Shown: one piece after another, positions 26,896-34,392 of the stretch
Layout: each line of letters starts with the position of its first letter
Numbering within the stretch: the stretch's first letter is position 1
Origin: Xanthomonas translucens pv. cerealis
GTDB taxonomy: Bacteria; Pseudomonadota; Gammaproteobacteria; Xanthomonadales; Xanthomonadaceae
Assembly: GCF_006838285.1 (NCBI RefSeq)
Contig: NZ_CP038228.1
Span: 4,402,001-4,466,000, forward strand
Direction of reading: 5' to 3'
Length of the DNA stretch: 64,000 nt
Translations under genes and position numbers: made by a program
The notes under the pieces: model-generated
The model's database searches: none
What the model was told of the DNA's origin: nothing
What the model saw: the letters and a program-made list of their open reading frames with translations, nothing else

Positions 26896-29793
26896 ATGGA
26901 TCCCATTCGTTCTCGCACGCCAATTCCTGCCCGCGAGCTTCAGGCCGGAGCCCAACCGGATGGGGTCCAGCCGACTGCAGATCGGGGCGGGTCTCCGCCT
27001 GCTGGCAGCCCCCTGGATGGCTTGCCCGCTCGGCGGACGATGTCCCGGACCCAGCTGCCGCCGCCCCCTGCAAGCGTGCCTGCGTTCTCAGCGGGTAGCT
27101 TCGGCGACCTGTTACGTCAGGTTGATTCGTCGCTTTTTGATGCATCGCTTTTTGATTCTATGCCTGCCTTCGGCGCTCATCATGCAGCGGCTGCCACAGG
27201 CGAGTTGGATGAGGTGCAATCGGCTCTGCGTGCAGCCGATGACCCGCAGCCCCCCTCGCGCGTAGCTGTCACTGCCGCACGGCCACGGCGTGCTGCGCAA
27301 ACCTCCGATGCTTCGCCTGCCGCACATGTGGATCTAAGCACGTTCGGCTACAGCCAGCAGCAACAGGAGAAGATCAAACCGGAAGTGCGTTCGACAGTGG
27401 CGCAGTACCACGAGGCACTGGTCGGCCATGGGTTTACACACGCGCACATCGTTGAGCTCAGCAAACACCAGGCAGCGCTAGGGACCATAGCGGCCAGGTA
27501 TTCGGAGATGATTGCGGCGTTGCCAGAGGCCACACACGAAGACATCGTTGGCGTCGGCAAACAGTGGTCGGGCGCACGGGCCCTGGAGGCGTTGCTCATG
27601 GTGGCGGAAGAGTTGAGAGCTCCACCGTTACAGTTGGTCACAGGCCAACTCCTCAGGATTGCAAAACGTGGTGGCGTGACCGCGGTGGAGGCCGTGCATG
27701 CATCGCGCAATGCGCTGACTGGCGCCCCCCTGCACCTGCTCCCGCATCAGGTGGTGGCCATCGTCAGCAATAGTGGCGGCAAGCAGGCGCTGGAGACGGT
27801 GCGGCGGCTGTTGCCCGTGCTGTGCAAGCCACCCTATAGCCTGACCCCGGACCAGGTGGTGGCCATCGCCAGCAAGATCGGCGGCAAACAGGCGCTGGAG
27901 ACGGTGCAGCGGCTGTTGCTGGTGTTGTGCAAGCCACCCTATGGCCTGACCCCGGAGCAGGTGGTGGCCATCGCCAGCAATAATGGCGGCAAGCAGGCGC
28001 TGGAGACGGTGCAGCGGCTGTTGCCGGTGCTGTGCAAGCCCCCCTATGGCCTGACCCCGGAGGAGGTGGTGGCCATCGCCAGCCACGATGGCGGCAAACA
28101 GGCGCTGGAGACGGTGCAGCGGCTGTTGCTGGTGTTGTGCAAGCCCCCCTATGGCCTGACCCCGGAGCAGGTGGTGGCCATCGCCAGCAATAAGGGCGGC
28201 AAGCAGGCGCTGGAGACGGTGCAGCGGCTGTTGCCGGTGCTGTGCAAGCCCCCATATGGCCTGACCCCGAACCAGGTGGTGGCCATCGCCAGCGGGATCG
28301 GCGGCAGACAGGCGCTGGAGACGGTGCATCGGCTGTTGCCCGTGCTGTGCAAGCCCCCGTATGGCCTGACCCCGAACCAGGTGGTGGCCGTCGCCAGCCA
28401 CGATGGCGGCAAGCAGGCGCTGGAGACGGTGCATCGGCTGTTGCCGGTGTTGTGCAAGCCTCCCTATGGCCTGACCCCGGAGCAGGTGGTGGCCATCGCC
28501 TGCAATAAGGGCGGCAAGCAGGCGCTGAAGACGGTGCAGCGGCTGTTGCCGGTGCTATGCAAGCCACCCTATTGCCTGACCCCGGACCAGGTGGTGGCCA
28601 TCGCCAGCCATGATGGCGGCAAGCAGGCGCTGGAGACGGTGCGGCGGCTGTTGCCGGTGTTGTGCAAGCCCCCCTACGGCCTGACCCCGGAGCAGGTGGT
28701 GACCATCGCCAGCAATAATGGCGGCAAGCAGGCGCTGGAGACGGTGCAGCAGCTGTTGCCCGTGCTGTGCAAGCCACCCTATAGCCTGACCCCGGACCAG
28801 GTGGTGGCTATCGCCAGCCACGATGGCGGCAAGCAGGCGCTGGAGACGGTGCAGCGGCTGTTGCCGGTGCTGTGCCAGGACTATGGCCTGACCCCGGAGC
28901 AGGTGGTGGCCATCGCCAGCAATAAGGGCGGCAAGCAGGCGCTGGAAAGTATTTTTGCCCAGTTATCCAGCCCTGATCCGGCGTTGGCCGCGTTGAACAA
29001 CGACCGCCTTGTCGCCTTGGCTTGCATCGGCGGACGTCCTGCGCTGGATGCAGTGAAAAAGGGATTGCCGCACGCGCCGGCATTGATCGCAAGAACCCAT
29101 AACCGTGTTCCCGACGGCAAGGCCCATCTGGTTGCCGATGCCGCGCAAGTGGTTCGCGTGCTGAGTTTTTTTCAGTGCCACTCCCACCCAGCGCAAGCAT
29201 TTGATGAAGCGATGATGCAATTCGGGATGAGTGGGCGCCGGTTGTTACAGCTATTTCGCCGTGTGGGCGTCACAGAACTCGAAGCACACAGTGGAACGCT
29301 TCCCCCAGCCTCCCAGCGTTGGCACCGCATCCTGCAAGCATCAGGGATGAAAAGGGGGAAACCGTCCTCTGCTTCGGCTCAAACTCCGGGCCAGGAGTCC
29401 TTGCATGCATTCGCCGATTCCCTTGAACGTGAACTGGAGGCGTCCAGCCCAATGCGCCAGACAGGCCAGACTCTGGCAAGCAGCTCCCGCAAACGGTCCC
29501 GATCGGATAGTGTTGTCAACCGCTCCTCTGCACAGCAGGCTGCCGAGGTGTTCGTTCCCGAACAGCGCGATGCAGCGCGTCTGCTCCCCCTCAGTAGCTG
29601 GGGTGTAAAACGCCAGCGTACCAGGATCGGGGGCGGCCTCCCGGATCCTGGTACGCCGACGGACGGCGAACTGGCAGCGTCCAGCGCGGCGCTCTGGGAG
29701 CAAGATGCGGACCCCTTCGCAGGCGCAGCGGAAGATTTCCCGGCATTCGACCAAGAGGAGATCGCATGGTTGATGGAGCTATTGCCTCATTGA
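26896..29793 (+). CDS. TAL effector (transcription activator-like, type III secreted)
   Basis: A 965-residue effector that enters plant cells through the type III secretion system, binds a promoter by its repeats and activates the gene. The N-terminus MDPIRSRTPIPARE and the pre-repeat region to residue 280 are canonical, keeping the KQWSGARALEALL helix whose Trp reads the 5' T. Repeats run from 281 to 684: ten of 35 residues, one of 34 and a 20-residue half repeat. RVDs are NS-KI-NN-HD-NK-GI-HD-NK-HD-NN-HD-NK. The C-terminus is full length (about 281 residues) with nuclear signals RKRSRSD and VKRQRTR and the acidic activation end DPFAGAAEDFPAF...AWLMELLPH. Repeats end in CKPPYG rather than the usual CQAHG. 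GAGG lies 8 bp before the ATG. It seems intact. Confidence 0.97.
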   Translation: MDPIRSRTPIPARELQAGAQPDGVQPTADRGGSPPAGSPLDGLPARRTMSRTQLPPPPASVPAFSAGSFGDLLRQVDSSLFDASLFDSMPAFGAHHAAAATGELDEVQSALRAADDPQPPSRVAVTAARPRRAAQTSDASPAAHVDLSTFGYSQQQQEKIKPEVRSTVAQYHEALVGHGFTHAHIVELSKHQAALGTIAARYSEMIAALPEATHEDIVGVGKQWSGARALEALLMVAEELRAPPLQLVTGQLLRIAKRGGVTAVEAVHASRNALTGAPLHLLPHQVVAIVSNSGGKQALETVRRLLPVLCKPPYSLTPDQVVAIASKIGGKQALETVQRLLLVLCKPPYGLTPEQVVAIASNNGGKQALETVQRLLPVLCKPPYGLTPEEVVAIASHDGGKQALETVQRLLLVLCKPPYGLTPEQVVAIASNKGGKQALETVQRLLPVLCKPPYGLTPNQVVAIASGIGGRQALETVHRLLPVLCKPPYGLTPNQVVAVASHDGGKQALETVHRLLPVLCKPPYGLTPEQVVAIACNKGGKQALKTVQRLLPVLCKPPYCLTPDQVVAIASHDGGKQALETVRRLLPVLCKPPYGLTPEQVVTIASNNGGKQALETVQQLLPVLCKPPYSLTPDQVVAIASHDGGKQALETVQRLLPVLCQDYGLTPEQVVAIASNKGGKQALESIFAQLSSPDPALAALNNDRLVALACIGGRPALDAVKKGLPHAPALIARTHNRVPDGKAHLVADAAQVVRVLSFFQCHSHPAQAFDEAMMQFGMSGRRLLQLFRRVGVTELEAHSGTLPPASQRWHRILQASGMKRGKPSSASAQTPGQESLHAFADSLERELEASSPMRQTGQTLASSSRKRSRSDSVVNRSSAQQAAEVFVPEQRDAARLLPLSSWGVKRQRTRIGGGLPDPGTPTDGELAASSAALWEQDADPFAGAAEDFPAFDQEEIAWLMELLPH
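27736..28947 (+). repeat. TAL repeat array, 11.5 repeats of 105 bp
   Basis: Units start at 27736, 27841, 27946, 28051, 28156, 28261, 28366, 28471, 28576, 28681, 28786 and 28888 (half). All full units are 105 bp except the unit at 28786, which is 102 bp and ends CQDYG. Residue 4 varies (D, E, N or H), residue 11 is Cys in unit 8, and residue 24 is Gln in unit 10. Repeat-to-repeat DNA identity is very high. Confidence 0.97.
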
Positions 29794-29810
29794 GGCTCAG
29801 TCGGAGACTG

Positions 29811-29965
29811 CCTGATTAACGTGGAGCCGATCCCGGAACCGTATGGGATTGAACTGGCGTTGGCGGTGTAGTTTTGTTAACCAGAAATATCCGCTAACTC
29901 ACTGATGTAATCGGTGAAATCCAATCTTGTGAGTCTTTTTTACACGTCTGTCGGCTGAACCCCAC
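29811..29965 (-). repeat. Right inverted repeat of the TAL cassette
   Basis: Inverted partner of 26443-26600. On the plus strand it encodes LINVEPIPEPYGIELALAV and a stop, a second copy of the last residues of the same Tn3-type transposase, so both cassette ends derive from a transposon end that includes tnpA 3' sequence. Confidence 0.88.
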
Positions 29966-29967
29966 TA

Positions 29968-29991
29968 TGGGAGCGACTGAAGCCGCTCCCA
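29968..29991. repeat. REP-like palindrome between convergent genes
   Basis: TGGGAGCG and CGCTCCCA arms with an eight-base loop lie directly outside the cassette end, between the convergent TAL effector and epimerase genes. The sequence resembles GGGAGCGACTTCAG-type repeats common between Xanthomonas genes, and could also act as a bidirectional terminator. Confidence 0.6.
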
Positions 29992-30006
29992 CAAGTTGGG
30001 TCGCCG

Positions 30007-31293
30007 TTATGCGAATGCCCGGCTGCTACGCATCACCGCCAGCACATCGTGGCAGGCGCCCATGGTGTGGTAGTCGGTCTTGCCGGCCGGGCTCTTCTCG
30101 TCGCTGTAGCGGCGGTTGTCGCGGCTGAGGATGCGGAACCAGGCACCGTAGCGATGATCCACCAGGTGTTCCCACGAGTACGTCCACAGCCTGTCGTAGG
30201 CGGCGCGGTAGCCGGCATCGCCGCTGGCGGCCAGCAGCCGCGCGGCGGCGGCGATCGCTTCGGCCTGCACCCAGAAATACTTGTCGTCGTCGCAGAAATA
30301 GGTCGGATGCTGCGCCACGTCGGGCACGCCGACCACCGGCTCGGCTTCGGTGCCGGAGGCGAAGCCGTAGACGATGCCGCCGTGCTGCGCGTCCCAGCCG
30401 TGCGCCAGCGCGGTGTCGAACAGGTGCCGGGCGGTCGGCAGCAACCAGTCCGGTGCGCTGCCTTCGGCGGCGTGCAGATGTCCGTGCAGCAGCACCAGCA
30501 GCTTCGACCATTCCACCTGATGGCCGGGCTGGAAACCCCACGGCCGGAACAGGTGCTTGGGATTGTCGCGGTTGTAGTCCCAGTCCACCTGCCAGTTCGC
30601 GTCGTAGTGCTCCCACACCAGGCCGCCGGCCAGCGCGGCTTGGCGGCGGGTGATGTGGTCGGCGAGCAGCAGCGCGCGCTGCAGGTAGCGCGGCTCGGCG
30701 CTGGCCTCGTAGGCGGCGATCAGCGCCTCGCACAAGTGCATGTTGGCGTTCTGCCCGCGGTAGCTGGAGAACTGCCACTCGGGCGTGGCTTCGTCGCGGT
30801 ACAGGCCGGCGGCGGCGTCCCAGTAGCGGGTTTCCAGCAGCTGCCAGGTCTCGTCCATCCACGCGTCGGTATCGAGGCCGGCCTTCTTTGCGGTGGAGTA
30901 GGCCAGCAGCACGAAGGCGGCGCCGTAGGCGTGCTGGGTGCGGTCCTCGGCCACGCCGTCGCGCAGTGTCCACACGTAGCCGCCGCTGGCGGCGTCGCGA
31001 TGCGTCTCGCGCAGGTAGCGCAGGCCGTGGCGCGCGGCGTCCAGGTACTCGGCGGCCAGCGGCGAATCGGCGAACTCGTTCGCAGCCATCGCGTAGTTGA
31101 AGACGAAGCGGGTGCTGCTGACCAGGTGACGGTGGCCGGCGTCGTACACGCTGCCGTCGTCGCGGAAATAGTGGAAGAAGCCGCCGGCCGGATCGATCGC
31201 GCGCGGATGGTAGAAGGCCATGGTGTCGGCGATATGCGCGCGCAGCACGGCGGCATCGGCGAAGTCGGGCAGGGGCGTGGCAGGCAGGTTCAT
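30007..31293 (-). CDS. AGE-family epimerase/isomerase (mannose isomerase-like)
   Basis: A 428-residue (alpha/alpha)6-barrel protein of the N-acylglucosamine 2-epimerase family. Visible family features are GGFFHYFRDDGSVYDAGHRHLVSSTRFVFNYA, RTQHAYGAAFVLLAY, NANMHLCEALIAAYEA, the FQPGHQVEWSKLL strand with the catalytic His, and DYHTMGACHDVL near the end. Family members interconvert mannose and fructose or epimerise N-acyl-sugars. Start at 31293 (MNLPATPLPDF). The gene follows a sugar permease and a LacI repressor on the same strand, which favours D-mannose isomerase. Confidence 0.86.
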   Translation of the reverse strand: MNLPATPLPDFADAAVLRAHIADTMAFYHPRAIDPAGGFFHYFRDDGSVYDAGHRHLVSSTRFVFNYAMAANEFADSPLAAEYLDAARHGLRYLRETHRDAASGGYVWTLRDGVAEDRTQHAYGAAFVLLAYSTAKKAGLDTDAWMDETWQLLETRYWDAAAGLYRDEATPEWQFSSYRGQNANMHLCEALIAAYEASAEPRYLQRALLLADHITRRQAALAGGLVWEHYDANWQVDWDYNRDNPKHLFRPWGFQPGHQVEWSKLLVLLHGHLHAAEGSAPDWLLPTARHLFDTALAHGWDAQHGGIVYGFASGTEAEPVVGVPDVAQHPTYFCDDDKYFWVQAEAIAAAARLLAASGDAGYRAAYDRLWTYSWEHLVDHRYGAWFRILSRDNRRYSDEKSPAGKTDYHTMGACHDVLAVMRSSRAFA

Positions 31294-31380
31294 GCGGTCG
31301 CTAGGAGTCGTGTGTGGGGGAGGGAGGAGAACAGCCGAGCGCAGGCACGGCGGCAACGTGCCGCCGTGCCATCTCATGCA

Positions 31381-32685
31381 TCAATGCATCGCGCGCGCTA
31401 CCGGCCTGGCACCCGGTACCTCGGCCGGCAGATTGGCCGACAGCCGCGAGCCGCGCAGGCCGTACCAGATGATGTAGGCGTAGCACAGCAGCGGGATCAC
31501 GAAGGCGTGCTGGATGCCGACCACGTCGGCCAGCGCGCCCTGCGCCAGCGGCACCAGCGCGCCGCCGACGATGCCCATGATCAGCAGGCTCGAGGCCTTG
31601 CTGGTCAGCGGGCCGAGGCGTTCGATGGCCACGGTGAAGATGGTCGGGAACATGATCGAGTTGAACAGGCCGATCGCGATCACGCTCCACATTGCCACGT
31701 GGCCGCTGCTGATCATGGTCACGATCAGCAGCAGCGAGGCGACACCGGCGAAAGCCGCCAGCAGCCTGCGCGCCGGGATCACCTGCAGCAGCGCGGCGCC
31801 GGCGAAGCGGCCGACCATCGCGCCACCCCAGTAGAACGCCAGGTAGCGGCTGGCGGTGGCTTCGGTCAGGCCGCCGGTGGTCGGGCCGGAAATGTAGTTG
31901 ATCAGGAAGCTGCCGATCGACACTTCCGCGCCGACGTACATGAAGATCGCCACCACGCCCCACAGCAGGTGCGACTGGCGCAGCGCATCGCCGAAGCTGT
32001 GCTGCGACTCGGTGTTGCCGGCGTCGTCCTCGCGCAGCGACGGGATGCGCATCACCAGCACGAACACCGCCAGCAGCAACAGGCCGCCGGCCAGCAGCAG
32101 GTACGGCACCTGCACCGATTGCGCCTGCGCGCCGCGATAGGCCGTCTGTTCGAGCGCGCTCATCGCCGCGATCTTGTCGGCCGACAGCACCGCGGTGGCC
32201 AGGATCAGCGGGCCGATCAGCAGTGGGAACAATGTGGTGCCCAGCGAATTCAGCGCCTGCGCGAAGTTGAGCCGGCTCGGCGCCTTGCTCGGTTCGCCGA
32301 TCAGGCTGATGTACGGATTGGCCGCCACCTGCAGCAGGGTGATGCCGCTGGCCAGCACGAACAGCGCGGTCAGGAACAGCGGATACGACGGCAGCCGCGC
32401 CGCCGGGTAGAACATCATCGCGCCGATCGCCGCGATCACCAGGCCGATGACGATGCTGGCCTTGTAGCCGACCCGCGCCACCACCGCGCCGGCCGGCAGC
32501 GACATCAGGAAGTAAGTGCTGAAGAAAGTGAACTGGATCAGCATCGACTGCGTGTAGTTCATCTGGAACACGGCTTTCAGATGCGGGATCAGCACATCGT
32601 TGAGGCTGGTCAGGCCGCCCCAGGTGAAGAAGATCATGCTGACCACCGCGATGGCGGCGGTGTTGGACAGCGGGCGACGGTTCAT
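31381..32685 (-). CDS. Sugar:H+ symporter, MFS FHS family
   Basis: A 434-residue transporter with twelve hydrophobic segments of the fucose-galactose-glucose:H+ symporter (FHS) group. Landmarks are FFTWGGLTSLNDVLIPHLK, GITLLQVAANPYISLIG, LNFAQALNSLGTTLFPL and MYVGAEVSIGSFLINY, as in FucP and GluP. Sugar is unknown but the neighbouring isomerase suggests mannose or fructose. The start overlaps the LacI gene end by 4 bp (ATGA), so the repressor and permease are translationally coupled. Confidence 0.92.
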   Translation of the reverse strand: MNRRPLSNTAAIAVVSMIFFTWGGLTSLNDVLIPHLKAVFQMNYTQSMLIQFTFFSTYFLMSLPAGAVVARVGYKASIVIGLVIAAIGAMMFYPAARLPSYPLFLTALFVLASGITLLQVAANPYISLIGEPSKAPSRLNFAQALNSLGTTLFPLLIGPLILATAVLSADKIAAMSALEQTAYRGAQAQSVQVPYLLLAGGLLLLAVFVLVMRIPSLREDDAGNTESQHSFGDALRQSHLLWGVVAIFMYVGAEVSIGSFLINYISGPTTGGLTEATASRYLAFYWGGAMVGRFAGAALLQVIPARRLLAAFAGVASLLLIVTMISSGHVAMWSVIAIGLFNSIMFPTIFTVAIERLGPLTSKASSLLIMGIVGGALVPLAQGALADVVGIQHAFVIPLLCYAYIIWYGLRGSRLSANLPAEVPGARPVARAMH

Positions 32686-33731
32686 GCAGCGACTCCGGGA
32701 ACGGACGATAGGGCGACCCGGCTGCTGGCACGCAGGCACAGCCGGGCCGGGGCGATGGTAAGCGCAGGCAGCCTCTGTTGCTGGCGCAATGCGTCCAGCA
32801 CCAGTTGCGCGGCCTGCGTGCCGCGTTCGCGCGGGGCGACGGCGACGGTGGACAGTGGCGGGCTGGCGACTGCGGCTTCGGCGATGTCGTCGAAGCCGAT
32901 CAGCGCGTAGTTGTGGCCGGCACGGCGGCCGCGTTCGGCCAGGCCGCTGGCCATGCCCAACGCAACCACGTCGTTGTAGCAGACCAGGGCGGTCGGCAGC
33001 GGATCGCGCGCGCACAGCGCGCCGGCTTGGCGCGCGGCGTCCAGCCGGGTCGGCGCGCATTCGATCAGCCAGGCCGGATCGGCAGCGATGCCGGCAGCGG
33101 CCAGCGCGTCGCGGTAGCCGGCGCGGCGCTCGGCGCAGGAACTGGACTGGCGGTGGCCGCCGAAGAATGCGATTGCACGGTGGCCCAGCGCCAGCAGGTG
33201 CTCGGTGGCCAGGCGCGCGCCGCGGCGGTTGTCCAGCGCCAGCAGCGGCCAGTCGCCGTCCAGGGCGCGATTGAACAGCAGCACCGGCAGACGCGTGCCG
33301 AGCAACTGGCGCAGCCGCGCCGCGTCGGTGTTCTCGGTCGGCGACAGGATCAGCGCCGCCGGCTGATGCTCGATCAGCGAGGCCAGCACGCTGTGCTGGC
33401 GCTCCGGCGATTCGCCGGTGCTGCCCATCAGCATCACGTAGCCGGCCTCGGCCAGTGCCGCGTCTACGCCGCCGGCGAATTCGGCGAAGAACGGATTGGC
33501 CAGGTCGTTGACCACCAGCGCCACCGCGTTGGAGGCGCGTCCGCGCAGGCTGGCCGCGCCGCGGTGGTAGACGTAGCCCTGCCGCGCGATCTCCGCCGCC
33601 ACCCGCGCACGCGTGTGTGCGTGCACCAGCGGGCTGTTGCGCAGTACCAGCGATACGGTCGCCCGCGACAGGCCGCAGGCGGCGGCGATGTCGGACACGG
33701 TGACGCGTTTGTCGGCGGGGGACGACGGCAC
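32682..33731 (-). CDS. LacI-family transcriptional regulator
   Basis: A 349-residue repressor. The N-terminal HTH is RVTVSDIAAACGLSRATVSLVLRNSPLV, followed by the hinge helix and a periplasmic-binding-like sugar domain (NPFFAEFAGGVDAALAEAGY, ALVCYNDVVALGMASGLAE, IGFDDIAEAAVASPPLSTVAV). It heads an operon with the FHS symporter and the AGE-family isomerase, which it most likely represses in the absence of its sugar. Confidence 0.93.
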   Translation of the reverse strand: MPSSPADKRVTVSDIAAACGLSRATVSLVLRNSPLVHAHTRARVAAEIARQGYVYHRGAASLRGRASNAVALVVNDLANPFFAEFAGGVDAALAEAGYVMLMGSTGESPERQHSVLASLIEHQPAALILSPTENTDAARLRQLLGTRLPVLLFNRALDGDWPLLALDNRRGARLATEHLLALGHRAIAFFGGHRQSSSCAERRAGYRDALAAAGIAADPAWLIECAPTRLDAARQAGALCARDPLPTALVCYNDVVALGMASGLAERGRRAGHNYALIGFDDIAEAAVASPPLSTVAVAPRERGTQAAQLVLDALRQQQRLPALTIAPARLCLRASSRVALSSVPGVAA

Positions 33732-33814
33732 GGCAATTAGATCGGTTCAAAAGGCCGCCCATCCTGCGCCGTTGTGATCCGCTAAGCATTTTGCAGTGCA
33801 GCAATCTGGGGCGG

Positions 33815-34030
33815 ACGTCGGCCTGGTCCAGGTGCACCGCGCTGGATTTCTACCCGGTGGCGCCGGCCAGCAACCCGTCCATCCTCGGCCGCCCGTTCCT
33901 GCCGCACGCGACCCTGGCCCTGCCCAACGGCTAGCGCTTCAGCAGCGTCGCCAACGGCCTGGACGACGCGCCTCCCTACATCGGCAGCGTCGGCCTCAAC
34001 GGCCGTTCGCTGGGACGTGACCGGCGCGTG
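33815..34030 (+). pseudogene. GH92 alpha-mannosidase C-terminal remnant
   Basis: One plus-strand frame reads ALDFYPVAPASNPSILGRPFLPHATLALPNG, a TAG stop at 33932, then RFSSVANGLDDAPPYIGSVGLNGRSL. This matches the C-terminal region of GH92 alpha-1,2-mannosidases (GFYPVAPAS..., GRP, A-x-L-x-LPNG-KRF, NGLD...YIGSVTLNG). The rest of the about 750-residue enzyme is missing and no start is present. It stands next to the mannose-type sugar operon, so the locus has likely lost a mannan or N-glycan degrading enzyme. Confidence 0.75.
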
Positions 34031-34392
34031 AACGCAGGGTGACGTTAAAACGTTGGCACCGCATCGGTGGGACACATGGTATCCCCGCGAACGCCCATGG
34101 CGTCATGCTGCAACGGCGTTATGACGGCCGATCGGCCGGCGTTCGCGACCCGAAAATGTATGTGCGTATTTAATGCCATGAACACATTTCATTGGCATCC
34201 GCTGTGGTCTTGTGGCGCTGTCGTATCGCGTCGAGCGGCATTGGCGTCACGGTGCCACCTCCGATTGCGGATATCGCACACCGTGCAGGCGCATTCCGTT
34301 TCCGTCCTGTGCGACGGCCGATCCGTGCAGCCGCCGGCGAACGCAGCGGTCTGGATCGTGCACTCCTCATTGACGACGAACGGGATCTCCGA
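34031..34392. other. Leader region of the glg operon
   Basis: About 360 bp between the GH92 remnant and glgE. Part is AT-richer (around 34150-34190) and is the likely promoter zone for the operon. Frames open across it join glgE but have no recognisable content. No specific promoter can be assigned. Confidence 0.4.

Larger units (their letters stand above)
26443..29965. mobile_element. Tn3-type mobile insertion cassette carrying a TAL effector
   Basis: About 3.5 kb bounded by long imperfect inverted repeats (26443-26600 and 29811-29965) that begin GGGG-TTCAGCCGACA, in the style of Tn3-family ends. Both repeats contain the 3' end of a Tn3-type transposase gene, and no intact transposase or resolvase lies between them. 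The only full gene inside is the TAL effector. TAL effector genes moved as transposase-less cassettes by Tn3-family elements are known from Xanthomonas, and this fits. A clear 5-bp target duplication was not found. The cassette separates rpoD from the mannose-use locus. Confidence 0.8.

Noticed and set aside
27628..28777. Minus-strand repeated frames opposite the TAL repeats (GQAIGGLAQH... units)
   Set aside because: They only mirror the 105-bp repeat periodicity of the TAL effector array.
27736..28947. CRISPR-like reading of the regular repeats
   Set aside because: The repeats are coding, contiguous and in frame with no unique spacers; they are TAL repeats.
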